Source: Prinsepia uniflora (Eukaryota > Streptophyta > Magnoliopsida > Rosales > Rosaceae). From it: a DNA stretch of 64,000 nucleotides. Location: NCBI GenBank assembly GCA_032719365.1, contig CM064874.1, positions 41,938,271 through 42,002,270 of the forward strand, in the 5' to 3' direction. The notes beneath the pieces were generated by a model. It ran no database searches. It was not told where the DNA came from and saw only the letters and a program-made list of their open reading frames with translations. The position numbers were made by a program, and so were the translations under genes. The stretch's first letter is position 1. The number at the start of each line of letters is the position of its first letter. Below are positions 1 to 11,683 of the stretch, one piece after another.

Positions 1-345
1 GTGGTGCTGACGTGGCACCCTGTCAGTCTGTCAGATGACATGGACCAACCGTGAGCCGACACGTGTCACATGTCAGTGCACAGTCAGCACTGACATGTCA
101 GTGACGTGGACCAGTCAGGGACTGCCACGTGTCACTGACATGTCAGTGACGTGGACCAGTGTCGTGCTGACACGTGGCACATGTCTGATATGACACGTGG
201 TCTGACAGATCAGTGAGGTGGACCAATTGGATGTTGACACGTGGCACCTATCAGAGTCTGACACGTCAGACCTGACAGCTGTCAGATGACGTCATGCTGA
301 CGTCAGTAGTGACGTCAGCGATGACGTCAGCAGGAACTGTTCCTG
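1..345. promoter_or_regulatory. Dense ACGT-core motif array in LTR
   Basis: The first ~345 bases are built almost entirely from short variants of tgacgtgg, tgacacgtggc, tgtcagtctgacatg and tgacgtcag. The core ACGT occurs many times, often as CACGTG or TGACGTCA. In plants these are known binding cores for bZIP factors (G-box and TGA/as-1 type). The array lies upstream in the LTR, where U3 promoter elements are expected. That it works as an enhancer is inference. Confidence 0.5.
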
Positions 346-1618
346 CGTTGACCGCCGCGTGGGGGCGCGTGTGAACAGTGTTTTTGGTGGGACCACCACC
401 ATTCTTTAGGTTTCGACGATCCGGATCCAATGGCGGTGGTTTCGGGTCGATCGGAGATCCTTAAGTTGGTCAAAATAAGGTTTATTGCCTTGGAAAGCGC
501 ATTCGGGCGGCTTTCCCCGGTCGGTTTCGACCTAGGCTTTCATGGTTGAATGTTGGGGGTTTAATTTGACCTTTACGAATACTTGGACTTGACAGGGATT
601 GTACATTTGTACCAGGACGAGGGTATACGTTCGGTTTCTAGCAGGATTGTACTGTGAGTGGGCCATTTTCTTAAACCCTTGTGTGCATAAATGTTTTCTG
701 GTTTTATTATACTTATTCACATGCTAAAACAATGATGGTTTTGAAGATATGGAAAATATGGTTATGGCACGTTTCACGGTATTTGGGCTTGAGACCCGTC
801 CGATGAAACTGAATGATTGGTTCGGATTCTATCTATGTATATATATACGTTTTCATGTGGATATCAATAAAATGTATTTGTTACTGCACTGTATAGATCC
901 TTCCATATTGTATAGTCTCCTCCGGATGAGGTACCCCGGAGGGGTCACGGACGTCTAGAACGTCCAGCGTCTATGACGCTAAGCATCGGGGATGCTGTAC
1001 CCGAACGGGGTTCGGGGATTGAACTCGGAAATTGAGACCCGAGTGGCACGCGTAGCCTTGTGATTGTGACCTTATTGGACGTCAGGGACGTCAGACATCA
1101 GGGATGTCGGGATTGGAGTGTATAGTGCAGCAACTAAAATTATGGTTATGGTTTTATATATGCCTTATGGTTCGTATTATATGGTTTATGATTTTGGAAT
1201 TATGATGCACGCATGTTTGGAAAACGGAGGGGTAAATTATATGTTTTACTTATCAAACGATTTCATAAACTTGAGTTTCGGTCCACTCACCCTTTAATGT
1301 TTTTGATAACCCCTCCAGGTCGGGAAACTGAGGTAGAGGAGGAACCAGATGCTGAGGCATAGGTCTACTTCTGCGTACCTGAACCCCTGCTGGGCGGTGT
1401 ACCCGCAGGTTTACTGTAGAGTCGTGCTCGCAAATTTGTAATTTTGGATTATATCCCTTGTCTGACATTCGTTTAATTCGGATTTTATGTATGACTTTAA
1501 TTTGGTTATTTATGCTTTTAAATGTGTTGAGGTTAAAATTGGTATGAATTATTGGGTGTCAGACGGGAGCAGGGCACGTCCCCTTGTGGTCCCTGTGGGA
1601 TCGGGGCGGGTCCTGTCA
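1..1618 (+). mobile_element. Gypsy LTR, plus strand, 5' part outside window
   Basis: This is the 3' part of a large LTR in plus orientation. It ends in tcctgtca at 1618, and a block just before the end (1559-1618) is the reverse complement of the start of the LTR at 14015. It contains the usual late-LTR marks seen in the other copies here: a gtccactcac block followed by a cctccaggtcg block near 1290-1320. The sequence after 1618 is another LTR in the opposite orientation, so this copy is nested in it. The target duplication cannot be checked because the left end is outside the window. Short open frames inside show no protein similarity and are taken as chance. Confidence 0.75.
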
Positions 1619-3005
1619 ACGCGCCCTCACGCGCCGCCTGAATTGGCTGCGCGTGGGCTTCACGCGCCTGCTACAGTACCTGCTGACGTCATCGCTGACG
1701 TCAGCATGACGTCATCACTGACAGCCCCTGACAGTGACAGGTGTCACGCTCCCATTGGCCCACTGTCTGACATGTCAGTCTGACATTGTCAGATCTGACA
1801 TGATGACGTCATCCCTGACATGATGACGTCATCAGGACGACGTCATCAGTCATCCCCTACATCGGTCAGACCGGTCCGAACCGGTCCTGTCCGGTTTTTC
1901 CTGCAACTTGGATCGGCGTAACCGGTCCAGGTCTCCTTCTCCCTCATTTTCGGTCCGTTTGCTTCCATTCCAACTCCTAAATTCCTATTTCTTCATTTCC
2001 TATCAATCCTAATTAACTAAACAACCTAAAACCTACGAAATCCGACCGGTCCAATTTGAACCTCACGGTTCAATTTTTCCCGATCAGTCTACACGGCTTC
2101 TCGGCTGTCAACCACCACCAAAACCTTCCTAAAATGTCCCTAGCAACCTAATGGACTCATTAAAACCATTAAAAACTAACCATAACAACGAAAATGGAAA
2201 AATGGATCAAAATGGGCTAACCGGGTACCCGTTCGGGTTTCTCCTCCTCTCGCCGCCGTGGGCGGCGGTTCAGGCCTTCAAGCCGGCCACCTCGGCTCCC
2301 TCGATCTCCCTGGTCCTCTGCCTGGTCATGGGTGATGGTTGGCTGGGTTTGGGTTGCACGGGAATGAGAGAAAATGGTGAGATCGGGTGGGTTGTGTTTG
2401 AACGAAGAAAATGAAAATGCACGGTGAAGTGCATGTATGTAATGTGTTGTCCAGTGGATGAGTGACACTTGTCACTCATCCATTGGTTGCTAAAAAGCAA
2501 CTGGTCCCACTAAAGACAAACTGCACTTTTTGTCTCGTAAAACGTGCCGTCGTGAATAGTAACCGGGAACTGCCGTGAACCGTAACTTCGCCGTCGAACG
2601 TCCGAATTCGACGTGCCGCCTGTCTACGGATTCGTATCGTCCTTATCTACGTAACGGTCTTCGGCCCTCGGCCATCGGACCTCCCGATCAAAAAGTCAAC
2701 TTTTGACCTCCTATTCACCCAAATTACCAAAATGCCCTTAGGCTTCCGAACGTCATAACTTCTTCTACGAACGTCGGAATTGAACGTGCCACCTGTCTAT
2801 GAACTCGTGACGTCACGAACTACGTCACGGTCATCGGTCAAAGTCCCTTTGACCGCCCGATCGAAAAGTCAACGTTTTGCCACCATCAGGGGCAAAACGG
2901 TCATTCCACATCGTTCGTCCGATTTAACCTAACTAATCACCGATTAACCTCACTAATCGTGATTAGTCACTAATCTAATCATGGAATTTGGGACGAGTCG
3001 TTACA
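1619..3005 (-). mobile_element. Remainder of a minus-strand gypsy LTR
   Basis: From 1619 the sequence reads as the minus-oriented LTR family: the acgcgccctcacgcgccgcc block, an internal TGACGTCA array at 1683-1860, the conserved block near 2790-2880, and the terminal gggacgagtcgttaca ending at 3005. Reverse-complemented, this is the TGTAACGACtCGTCCC start shared with the copies at 46674 and 52224. Its other end is cut off by the plus LTR that ends at 1618. The flank is attaa; its partner duplication is not in the window. Confidence 0.7.
1683..1860. promoter_or_regulatory. TGACGTCA palindrome cluster in LTR
   Basis: Within about 180 bases there are repeated gctgacgtcatc, tgatgacgtcatc and gacgacgtcatc units, most containing the full palindrome TGACGTCA. 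This is the CRE-like core bound by plant bZIP (TGA-class) factors. The cluster lies in the U3-like part of the minus LTR. Function is inferred from motif content only. Confidence 0.45.
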
Positions 3006-5290
3006 ATTAAATATTTAATTGTCATTTTTCAAACAACCGAATTGTACGAAAATTAACAATTCAACCAACCGAGTAAAAGGAAAATCTAGGAATAGGGCCC
3101 AAACAACAAAAAGAATTTAACTACACAAATCTGTAGAAACAAGCCCAATCAATCTAGGAAGGATCATATAGCACCCAAACAATGCCGAATTTTATACTGA
3201 AAGAAACTTGAAACATAAGAAGAGCAGAGGCGCCAAATACGTGAAATCAAATGAGATGTTTCTGAAATAGATGATCATAAACAAATAAATCGAACAAAAC
3301 TTGAATTCAAACTGCAAGGCAAGCAAGACAAAGCTAATAAAAGCATCAAAATATCGTCTCCTCAAACACAATTCACAAAATGGAAAACTAAACTCAGTTC
3401 ACAACATGCTCCATGAAATTGCAAGTATCCAAGAGTTTTCAACAGTAGGAATTCAGTTTAACAATAAAACTAAGACACAAGTAAAGCAACACAAATATAG
3501 CTTTTATACAAAACGAGTCGTGTGTTTGAAGTCATAAAACCAAATAGAAGAAATCATCAGAGTTGAAAACCTAGCTTGATGCTCGAGGGAATAATGTCAT
3601 ATCCTTTCAAAGTAGAATTCACTCATTCAATAACCAAGCAGATCGCACCATAAATCCAAAATGAGTTTCCATAGTTGAGTGAATAAAAAAGATATACTGA
3701 ATTCTTTGATCCACTCTGCTCAATCATGTAATACAAAACCACTTTGTGCAGAATGTCATTGCATATAACATTTCAACAAGCACAAAATCTTCACTTTGTG
3801 CTAAATCATCAATCAGTATTCTATAAAATACTCATTTGTCATAGCATACAAAACTCATAATTGGCTCTCTAAATAATCACGCAACCACAGAGTACAAGCT
3901 CAATTTATTGAGTTTGACCCACCATTGTGTGATTGAGCCCTGATGATCAATTTGAATTTTGTGGATGAATTGATTAATAAATCAGTATAAAAACCTTTCA
4001 GATGGGCACATCATAAATTCAAACAATGAAATTGTCAGTGACTTCTATATTCAATTAAGTGGGATAGAGTAAAGCATGCAGAATTGACATTCCAGGTTGA
4101 AATAACACAAGGTACACACCAATGGCTGCAGGTATCTTAAAAAAACAACAATAGTCAGCAGTCTCATCACACAAGGAAACAGAGTTATCAAAAGCAACCA
4201 AAACAATTCATTGATCAAGGTATTGCTTCATATCAATAATCCCTTGAGATGATACGATGCATAAAAGACTACAAAAGCATTTGAGCTACTCGTTGATTAA
4301 TAATAGATGCATATATGCGGAGCCAAAATCCATATGACTCATTAATCAGTATTAAAAATCAACAGATTCTTTATGTGATATAATTAACAATCAATCACCA
4401 TGTTTCTCAAAATGATATCATCTAACGAACTGAATTGAAAACATACCTTCCAAAGCCAACACGGCAATTATATAGCCTAGGCAATCATATTTCAATTCAT
4501 AACAATATGATTGATTAATTAACTCCACTAGAAAAGTACTGGTCCAGGGTAACCCACGAAGAGCCGTCCAGACTCAGACCCGCATAAGGATCAATGGACA
4601 TTCGGATCACAGAAACAATGCATAATTAGTCATACATTCAATATTAATTCCGCAATCAATGGGCCAAAGCATGCATTCATGATCACACATAGTTGAATAA
4701 CGCCATCATTAGGAAAAACGAAGTGAATACAATAGATCGAATCCAAGTACGAAAAAAAGAAGTGAACTCATGAATTAAGTAAATCGCAGATACAATTTTC
4801 GGTTTTCAGAAGAAAACCAACCTGGGAATCGTTTCAAACGAGGTTTTCGACGTTTGTTGAAAATATACAAACGATTGGGTTCATGAGTCTTGGATTTCGT
4901 TTTGAGAAGTTCTGCAATTTCAGTAAAACTTTCTCCAGGCATGCGAAAATCAAAGAGCTGGGCTTGTGATTAAAGATTTTGAAGACTGAAAACCTGGCAT
5001 GGCGAAATCGATTTTGGAAGACTACTAAATAAGGCTCGAGTAGCACATCAAGCTCCCCAAATAACCCTCTTTTTATTTTAGTATCCCGTTTTATCAAGAA
5101 CCCAAAAACCCCAAACAAATTGATGGAAAAGTATAGGAAATTCGTTATGGCTAGGGTCCTAATGGGACTCTCCCCCATGGAGAACTACATGGCTCACGTT
5201 TTGCAGTGTATTTAGTCAGCTGATATCCACATTAATAGATATGAATGAATTTGGTTTTACCTTTTTCGCTCTATTTCTTCTGTATTTGAG
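3006..5290. other. No recognised gene; possible old host sequence
   Basis: AT-rich sequence between an LTR and the RNA-binding-protein relic. I see no LTR, transposase or known protein here. The longest open frame (minus, 4834-5178, 114 codons) begins at ATG, has no recognised domain, and is followed on the minus strand by a donor-like CAG/gttggt near 4820. A second donor-like GAAG/gtatgt lies near 4444. These could be a 5' leader with introns of an unrecognised transcript, but could equally be chance. Confidence 0.3.
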
Positions 5291-5291
5291 C

Positions 5292-5470
5292 TTGGTTGCC
5301 ATCAGGTCCTCCCAAAAAAACTGCGATCGTCGAGGTTCTTGTTGTTCATGCCTTTCATCGTGTCCCTCATACACGTCTCGTTGCTGAAGGCGATGAAGCT
5401 GAAGCCATTAGACCTACGGTCTCACGGTTGTTGATGATTTTCAATTCGACGATCTCGCCGTAAAAGGTGA
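5292..5470 (-). pseudogene. Relic of glycine-rich RNA-binding protein (RRM) gene
   Basis: Reading the minus strand from 5470 downward gives FYGEIVELKIINNRETV, then after a one-base shift NGFSFIAFSNETCMRDTMKG, then MNNKNLDDRSFFGRT. This matches the middle and C-terminal part of the RRM of plant glycine-rich RNA-binding proteins (GRP7/GRP8 type): the GEVVDSKIINDRET stretch, the RNP1 octamer region (GFGFVTF) and the MRDAIEGMNGQNLDGR segment. At least one frameshift separates the two halves, a stop follows, RNP2 and the glycine-rich tail are missing, and the fragment is under 60 codons. It is therefore a dead, probably retro-inserted or captured, copy. The parent family binds RNA in nucleus and cytoplasm and is cold- and clock-responsive; nothing here suggests this copy is expressed. 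Confidence 0.6.
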
Positions 5471-5706
5471 GGCCTCTCGATCTTGATCGAGCCCAAGGAG
5501 CAGATCTGAAATTTTAGGAAGAAGAAGAGAATACCTAATTTTGATGATGCTGCTCTAAATTCAAATACCACAAATACCCTTGTGGTAACTATTATTTTTA
5601 CCCCACTCTAAATTTATTTTTTCTTTTCTAATATTTGTTTCCTGTAATTTTTTTTTTCGAAACCCATAGGACTTAGTCCTCCGGAAGACCAAAGCCTAGG
5701 CGAACA

Positions 5707-6777
5707 CCTGCCCTAACATCTCCCTAAAAGAAAGGGAAAACAACCCCCAAAACAAGGAGGAAAACTCCTTAGCTGTGAAAACAAGGCATAGCCGCATTTT
5801 TTGTGTCCTTCTTGCTTAAGGAATCTTCTTTTCCTTCTTTAATCCACTTCTTGATTTCATCTTTGACTAGGAATTGAATTATTATCTTGCCAAATCAGAT
5901 CACAATCCCTAAATTAAAGGAAAAGAGCTACAAATTGCGGCTATGGGTAAATTTACCCTAGCCGTGAGTTATGATTGTTTCTTGATTTCCAAGAAACTTC
6001 CTTTTTCCTTATTTCTTGCAATCTTTAACTTCAGATCTGATTAGGAGTATAGTTAAGTTTTCTTATCCAAGTCAATCCATGTCATTCCTCATTGATAAAG
6101 GTAGGCAAATTCGTCCAAGGATGCTTGAAGCACAAGTAAATACCCTAAAACACCCTTAATCGCAATTTTAGGAACTTAAGGGGCTTAGCCGCATTTGGAA
6201 GGATCTTGGGGGACCTTGGCCATGCAAATGGGGGATGATATGATCCTTTATGAGTCATTGATGAGTCCTTGAAGATTTAGCCTTGAAAATATCACATTTT
6301 GTAAGACCCGTGTCCTATAGGGAACGGTGAACGATCCCACATTCCTACGAGGGGGGAATGGTCTGGGAGAGGAATAGTGGTGTGCCTTAAATGTGTAGGC
6401 ACACACCTATCAAGCATGAGGCCTTTTGGAAGCTCAGTGGCTTTGGGTTCGGTTGAAACTCCAAAGTTAAGTGAGTTGAGGCTAGTGCAATTCCATGATG
6501 TGTGACCCTTGGGAAGTTGCACCGTGAGCTCCCGAAAACAAAACCGTGAAGGCGAGGAGGCCCAAAGCTGACAATATCGTGCTAGAGTCGGGTCTTGACC
6601 GAGGAGGGTCGGGTCCTGACACATTTCATTGTAAACCACGATTTAAACCTCAACTAAGCAATCTGCACAAACTTCACAAAAGAGTTCATTTTCTCCTATT
6701 TTTTAATGATTATAATCAAAAGATAAGTAAAAGGGATAAGAAATAACATTGAAATGATGCTCAATTGTGACTTATCA
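5707..6777 (-). repeat. Athila 3' LTR, truncated at its 3' end
   Basis: Direct repeat of 21230-21977. Shared stretches include cctgccctaa, ccctaaaagaaaggga, the tgattgtttcttgatttcc block and the terminal gtgacttatca, which on the minus strand starts TGATAAGTCAC. Similarity stops abruptly at about 5707, whereas the 5' copy continues to 20109, so roughly 1.1 kb of R/U5 has been lost. A 322-bp Cassandra-like LTR sits inside it. Confidence 0.85.
6300..6621 (+). mobile_element. Cassandra TRIM solo LTR
   Basis: A 322-bp insertion, TGTAAGACCC...GGTCCTGACA, flanked by the 5-bp duplication cattt (6295-6299 and 6622-6626). It is absent from the matching place in the 5' LTR near 21830. Positions 6459-6522 resemble plant 5S rRNA around its internal promoter (caaagttaag, then gatgtgtgaccc and gggaagttgcac, compared with the 5S gatgggtgacc...gggaagt). 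A 5S-derived segment in a short LTR is the defining mark of Cassandra. The block gacaatatcgtgctagagtc near its end is shared with the copy at 40276. No internal region is present, so this is a solo LTR. Confidence 0.75.
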
Positions 6778-6792
6778 AATACCCCCAAACTT
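6778..6792 (-). other. Athila polypurine tract
   Basis: On the minus strand, aagtttgggggtatt lies directly before the LTR start TGATAAGTCAC. A G-rich purine run abutting the 3' LTR is the plus-strand primer of reverse transcription. Confidence 0.7.
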
Positions 6793-8614
6793 ATATTTTG
6801 CTAGTCCCTTAGAAAAACAGAAAACAAAAGACTCGATCTAGTTAAGATAAGCATTTAAACCTCTAGGTTCACCTAGTAGGAAGAGTTTTATCTCCTGAGG
6901 GTTATAGTAGCATGATACCCACAAACATTTTACGTGACACAAAGAATACTAGAAATCATGCATTAATAGGCTAATAAAAATCAAGAATAGAAAACAAACT
7001 CACACAAACCAAGGAACATGCTAAAACCGTGAACTCAAGTGTTAAGTGTTTATGCCAACATCTCAAACGATCAGACTAGAAAACAACGTCATCTAAACAC
7101 CCTAGAAATATTTTTCCTCTACTCTAATCCTCACTAGGAATCACTCAGTACGCTCAAGAATCCTAAGGCGTTCACTCAACAAGCATATGTGACGAGTTTA
7201 TGTAAAGACAATCAAGTTAATCACATATGAATTTTCAATGAAGAACGACAATTTATATGTAAATATGATCTCAAGAAGGAATTGAAGTTTAAGAACAAGG
7301 ATGCGTACCTTAATCCTTTGCATAACCATTCGCAAGATCAATAAGTCTTCATTCAAGGGTTGTAATGAGGCTAGGTTCTTGGGTTTAGAAAGGAAAGTTG
7401 GAAATCAAAGAACCTAAACAGCATCAAGGCATGAGAAGTCATGACTTGGACCATGAGTACTAGATGAAACCGTGCTTAAGCTCACAACACTGCTCTAATT
7501 GAGGTACTTGGCTCACTTGACTCATCTCTAATGAACTTGATACATTTTTTGCTTTTGCTTTCTTTTCTTTTCTTTTGCATACTATTCTTTTCTTTTCACT
7601 AATGAACTTGATACATTTTTTTTATATGAGCTGAGCCAAGATCATGCAATAACTTCCACAATTTAGAACTAACGAACAATCCTTTTTATTCACCCATACT
7701 TCCATCACATGAGTACAAGTAGCACAAACCATCAACGTATTTCCTCCTCACCATGAATCTCATTTGATGCATCCTTGACACAAGTTTAGATTATAGGGTG
7801 TGGCCATAGTGTAGGGTTCAAAACTTGGTTAGGTCATATTGTAGGTGAAGAACAAAACGACAAAGTGTTTGGCTTCAAAGGGGCTTAGGGAGCATGCAAT
7901 GTGGATGGGGAAAAGAAGGGCCTTTAGGAGCTAAAACACACATAGCCTATATCATATCTCATAAACAATTACACATTAAATCAAGAGCATCCAAAAGATA
8001 TGGTTCTTTAAACATCAATGCAAATAGAACAAGATCATGCAATTATGAACAAAGTATTGAGTGTTTAAGAGTAGAACCAAGTAGATCACTCAAAAATAAA
8101 GGCAATTAAGCTCAAAGATCTCACAATGGTAGTCTCCACTAATTTTCTAAGCATGCTCAAATTCAATTTCTTTCGTTGTTTCACTTGATTATGGTATTGT
8201 GAAGTGAAAGTGTGAGTTCAATGGTCATGGAAATTATTCTTAGCAAGCACAATCAATTCTCACATTCTATACATTCATATTAACTTGTCTAGGCATGAAA
8301 ACTAGCATCACAAAACAAAACAAAAAAACACCAAAGAATTCAAAACAGAAAATAAAAAACAGCAAGGAAATAAGAGCAGAAAAATAAAAAACAGCAAGGA
8401 AATCAAAACAGAAACTGAGTTGTGTACCCCTAAACTCAAGTCCAATACCCTCACAACTAAATGAAACATTGTCCTCAATGTTTAGAGCATAAATGGAAGA
8501 CAAAGTCATGAGTTAGAAGGTGAAAAACGTCCATTAAAAAAAGGGAACAAACCAGGGCTAGGTTTCCTCCTAGGAGCGCTTGATTTAACATCTAAGCGAG
8601 ACGAGGACATCAGC
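6793..8614 (-). other. Athila spacer between pol and 3' LTR
   Basis: About 1.8 kb without coding signal, AT-rich, with a pyrimidine-rich patch (ttttctttt repeats, 7555-7600) and a short duplicated atgaacttgatacatttttt (from 7532 and 7602). Athila-lineage elements normally carry a long spacer here, which in some relatives holds an env-like frame. I see no env-like frame. Confidence 0.6.
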
Positions 8615-9548
8615 TCATGGAAGGGCAGGTGTAGGGGCCTCGTGGGCCTCAAGGGGGATGAGAGACATCCCAAAGTAGGGCTTGAGTCTATGGCCATTCA
8701 CCTTGAATGGTTCTCGCTTAACCGGATGTTGAATTTCAATTGCACCATGAGGGAAAACATTAGTGCTAATGAATGAACTAGACCAACGAGAACGTAACTT
8801 ACCGAGAAACAACTTGAGCCGGGAGTTGAAGAGCAGGACTTGTTCGCCAACTTGCAAGACCTTACTTTGAATGTTCTTGTCATGAAAGGCCTTTGTCTTC
8901 TCCTTTTAAATTCTTGAGCTTTCATATGCCTCATTGCGAAGTTCATCGACCTCATTCAGTTGCAACTTTCGGTGAATTCCAGCAGCATCTAGGTCCATGT
9001 TCATGCGGTTAATCGCCCAAAAAGGCTTGTGCTCGAGCTCTGCAAGGAGATGAAAACCTTTACCAAAGACTAATAAAAAAGGGGACATACCTAAAGGTGT
9101 CTTGCAAGGAGATGAACTGTCTTCTCAAGTATTGCTTTGATCTCCCTATTGGACACTTCGGCTTGCCCACTTCTTTGAGGATGGTAGGGGTGGATACTCT
9201 GTGATTTACACCATACTTCCTTATCAAAGCCTCAAAAGAACGATTGAAAAAGTGGGAGCCTCCATTGCTTATGATGGCCCTTGGTGCACCAAATCTAGCT
9301 AGATTATGATTTTGAATGAAAGTCACAACAATCTTAGCATCATTAGTTTTAGTGGCAAGCGCCTCAACCCATTTAGATACATAATCAAGAGCAAGTAATA
9401 TGTAAACATTACCAAAAAAATTAGGGCAAGGCCACATGAAATCAATGCCCCAAATATCAAAGATCTCAACAACTAAAATCGGGTTCAAAGGCATTTGATT
9501 CCTAGGACCTATGTTACCTTGCCTTTGGCATCTATCACATGTGAGCAC
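8615..9548 (-). pseudogene. Athila integrase, broken
   Basis: Minus-strand frames give CDRCQRQGNIGPRNQMP (end of the HHCC zinc domain), then the core with WGIDFMWPCPNFFGN (first Asp), KWVEALATKTNDAK, and IISNGGSHFFNRSFE, then after a shift SPFLLVFGKGFHLLAELEHK and the tail FKVNGHRLKPYF. The family normally has D in ISDGGSHF; here it is N, so the second catalytic Asp is lost. At least two frameshifts and a stop interrupt the reading. The protein would insert cDNA into the host genome; this copy cannot. Confidence 0.85.
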
Positions 9549-9761
9549 GAATTCATAGGCATCCTTGAAGAGTTTGGGCCAATAGAAACCACTTTGAAGG
9601 ACTTTATACGCTGTTTTCTTGGCCCCAAAGTGACCTCCACACGCAAAAGAATGACAAAATTCAAGGATAGAACGTACCTCACAATCGGGAATGCATCGTC
9701 GAATGATTTGGTCTGGAAAATGTTTCCATAGGTAGGGCTCGTCCCAAATGTAATACCTAAC

Positions 9762-10184
9762 TTACTTAGCAAGCTTATTCTTTTGGTACCTGTTCAAATA
9801 ATAAGGGAATTGCTTGGTTACAATAAAGTTAATCAAAGCATTGTACCATGGATCGATTGCATCAATGCTGAAAAGTTGTTCGTCTGGGAATGTCTCGTGC
9901 AAGGGAAAGTGATCCTCTTCTTCATTCGAGCCATGGATGAGACGACTCATATGTTTAACAACTACAATCTCACTCCTCTTCTTGTCCCGAATTTCCAAGT
10001 CAATCTCTTGAAAGAGAAGTATCCATCGCAACAATCTAGGCTTTGAGTCCTTTTTGCTCAACAAGCATTTCAACGCTGTGTGATCGGTGTAAACTATGAA
10101 CTTTGTTTGAATCAAGTAACTCCGGAATTTTTCCAAGGAATAGATGACAGCAAGAAGCTCATTTTCAGTAGTAGAATAGTTCAC
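9762..10184 (-). pseudogene. Athila RNase H domain
   Basis: A 140-codon frame starting NYSTTENELLAVIYSLEKFR, with VYTDHTALKCLLSKKDSKPR and LRWILLFQEIDLEIRDKK. This is the gypsy RNase H, which removes template RNA during reverse transcription. It continues the RT upstream (10300-11665) after shifts. The tail KQFPYYLNRYQKNKLAK matches the linker that leads into integrase in this lineage. Confidence 0.85.
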
Positions 10185-10299
10185 TTAGGCATCATTAAGG
10201 GTTCAGCTTGCATAATATATGACATGAGGAAGTTTGTCGTGTCGCTGTCCCAAAACAGCACCTACTGCGAAATCTGAAGCATCGCACATAAGTTCGAAT

Positions 10300-11665
10300 G
10301 GAAGGTCCTAATTGGGGGCCATAATGATAGGGGAGCTTGTGGGCATCTCCTTTAAGGTGTCAAAAGCCTTCCCACATTCCCCATCAAAGTTAAACACAAC
10401 ATCCTTAGGAAGCAAAGCACACATAGGACGAGATACCTTGCTAAAATCCTTAATGATCCTCTTGTAAAATCCAGTGTGTCCCAAGAGAGATCTAACCTCG
10501 TTAACCATGGTAGGGTAGGGTAATCTCTAACCACTATCCAAATTAGCCTTGTCCCCCTCAATACCGTTGCCAGATATCACGTGGCCCAAGACAATAACTT
10601 ATTGAACCATGATGTGACACTTTTCCCAATTTAGCATTAGGTTACTTTCTTCAGAGCGTTCAAGTACTTGGGGCAATATTAATCAAACAAAACTCAAATG
10701 AATTCCCAAACACAGAGAAATCATCCATAAATACCTCAACGATATCCTCAACTATATATGAAAAGATACTCGTCATACACCTTTGAAAAGTGGCTGGTGC
10801 ATTACATAGACCAAAGGGCATGCGCTGGTAAGCGAATGTTCCATAGGGGCAGGTGAATGTCATTTTCTCTTTATCTTCTGGGGCAATTGAAATCTGATTA
10901 TACCCAGAATATCCATCTAGGAAACAATAATGAGAATGCCCGGTAAGGGAAAGTGATCCTTACGAGTGGTAGTGTCTAGCCGTCGGTAATCAATGTATAC
11001 TCTCCAACTCGTGTGTATCCTTTGGGCACAAGCTCATCCTTTTTATTCTTAACCACAGTGATTCCACTCTTTTTAGCCACTACTTGCACTGGACTTACCC
11101 ACTTATAATCACTTATCGGATAGATGATTCCCACATCCAAAAGTTTTAGCACCTCCTTTTTGACAACTTCTTTCATTGACGGGTTCAACCTTCTTTGTGC
11201 CTCTTGGGTGGGCTTTGAATCTTCTTCAAGGAGAATCCTATGCTTGCACTTGGTTGGGCTATTGCCCTTAATGTCAGTAATAGTCCACCCAATGGCCCTT
11301 TGATGGGTCCGAAGGACGTGACAAAGCAAGTCTTCCTCGAATGGAGTAAGGTTCGCGACAATGATGACCAGGAAAGTTTTATTGTTGTCTAGGTAAGCAT
11401 ACTTGAGATGTTTCAGAAGGGGTTTAAGCTCAAAGACAGGGGTAGAGATATGAGAGGGCAAGGTCTCTGTGGTGGTGAGGGGTAAGGCTTCATAGGGGGC
11501 CTTAGACAAGTGCATGGGAGGCATGGCGTTGAGGTATAACAATTCGGCCATAGTGTTTGGGTCCATTCTGGTTTCGGGTTTAGGGAATGTGAGGGCTTTT
11601 TGTAGGTCATCTTCCACGCATGATAGCTTAAAATTATCATTAAGAAGCATATCCATAGTATTCAA
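10300..11665 (-). pseudogene. Athila reverse transcriptase
   Basis: The first frame (11665-10976) contains the thumb-proximal KLLDVGIIYPISDYKWVSPV followed by QVVAKKSGITVVKNKKDE, the classic Athila RT entry. A second frame (10863-10660) has FGLCNAPATFQRCM and the active-site box VFMDDFSVFGNS. A third (10508-10308) has VRSLLGHTGFYKRIIKDFS and FNFDGECGKAF. The catalytic MDD pair is intact, but three frame changes separate the pieces. A protease-RT linker with LLCHVLRTHQRAIGWTI precedes it. Confidence 0.9.
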
Positions 11666-11683
11666 AGGGAAATCAACAATAGG

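Noticed and set aside
1..345. CRISPR-like array
   Set aside because: Short repeats without constant repeat or spacer length, in a plant LTR; no cas genes.
1487..1783. 98-codon plus frame
   Set aside because: It crosses the border between two nested LTRs (1618/1619), so it cannot be an ancestral gene.
6459..6522. Functional 5S rRNA gene
   Set aside because: Only the promoter-proximal part resembles 5S, and it sits inside a short LTR with target duplication.
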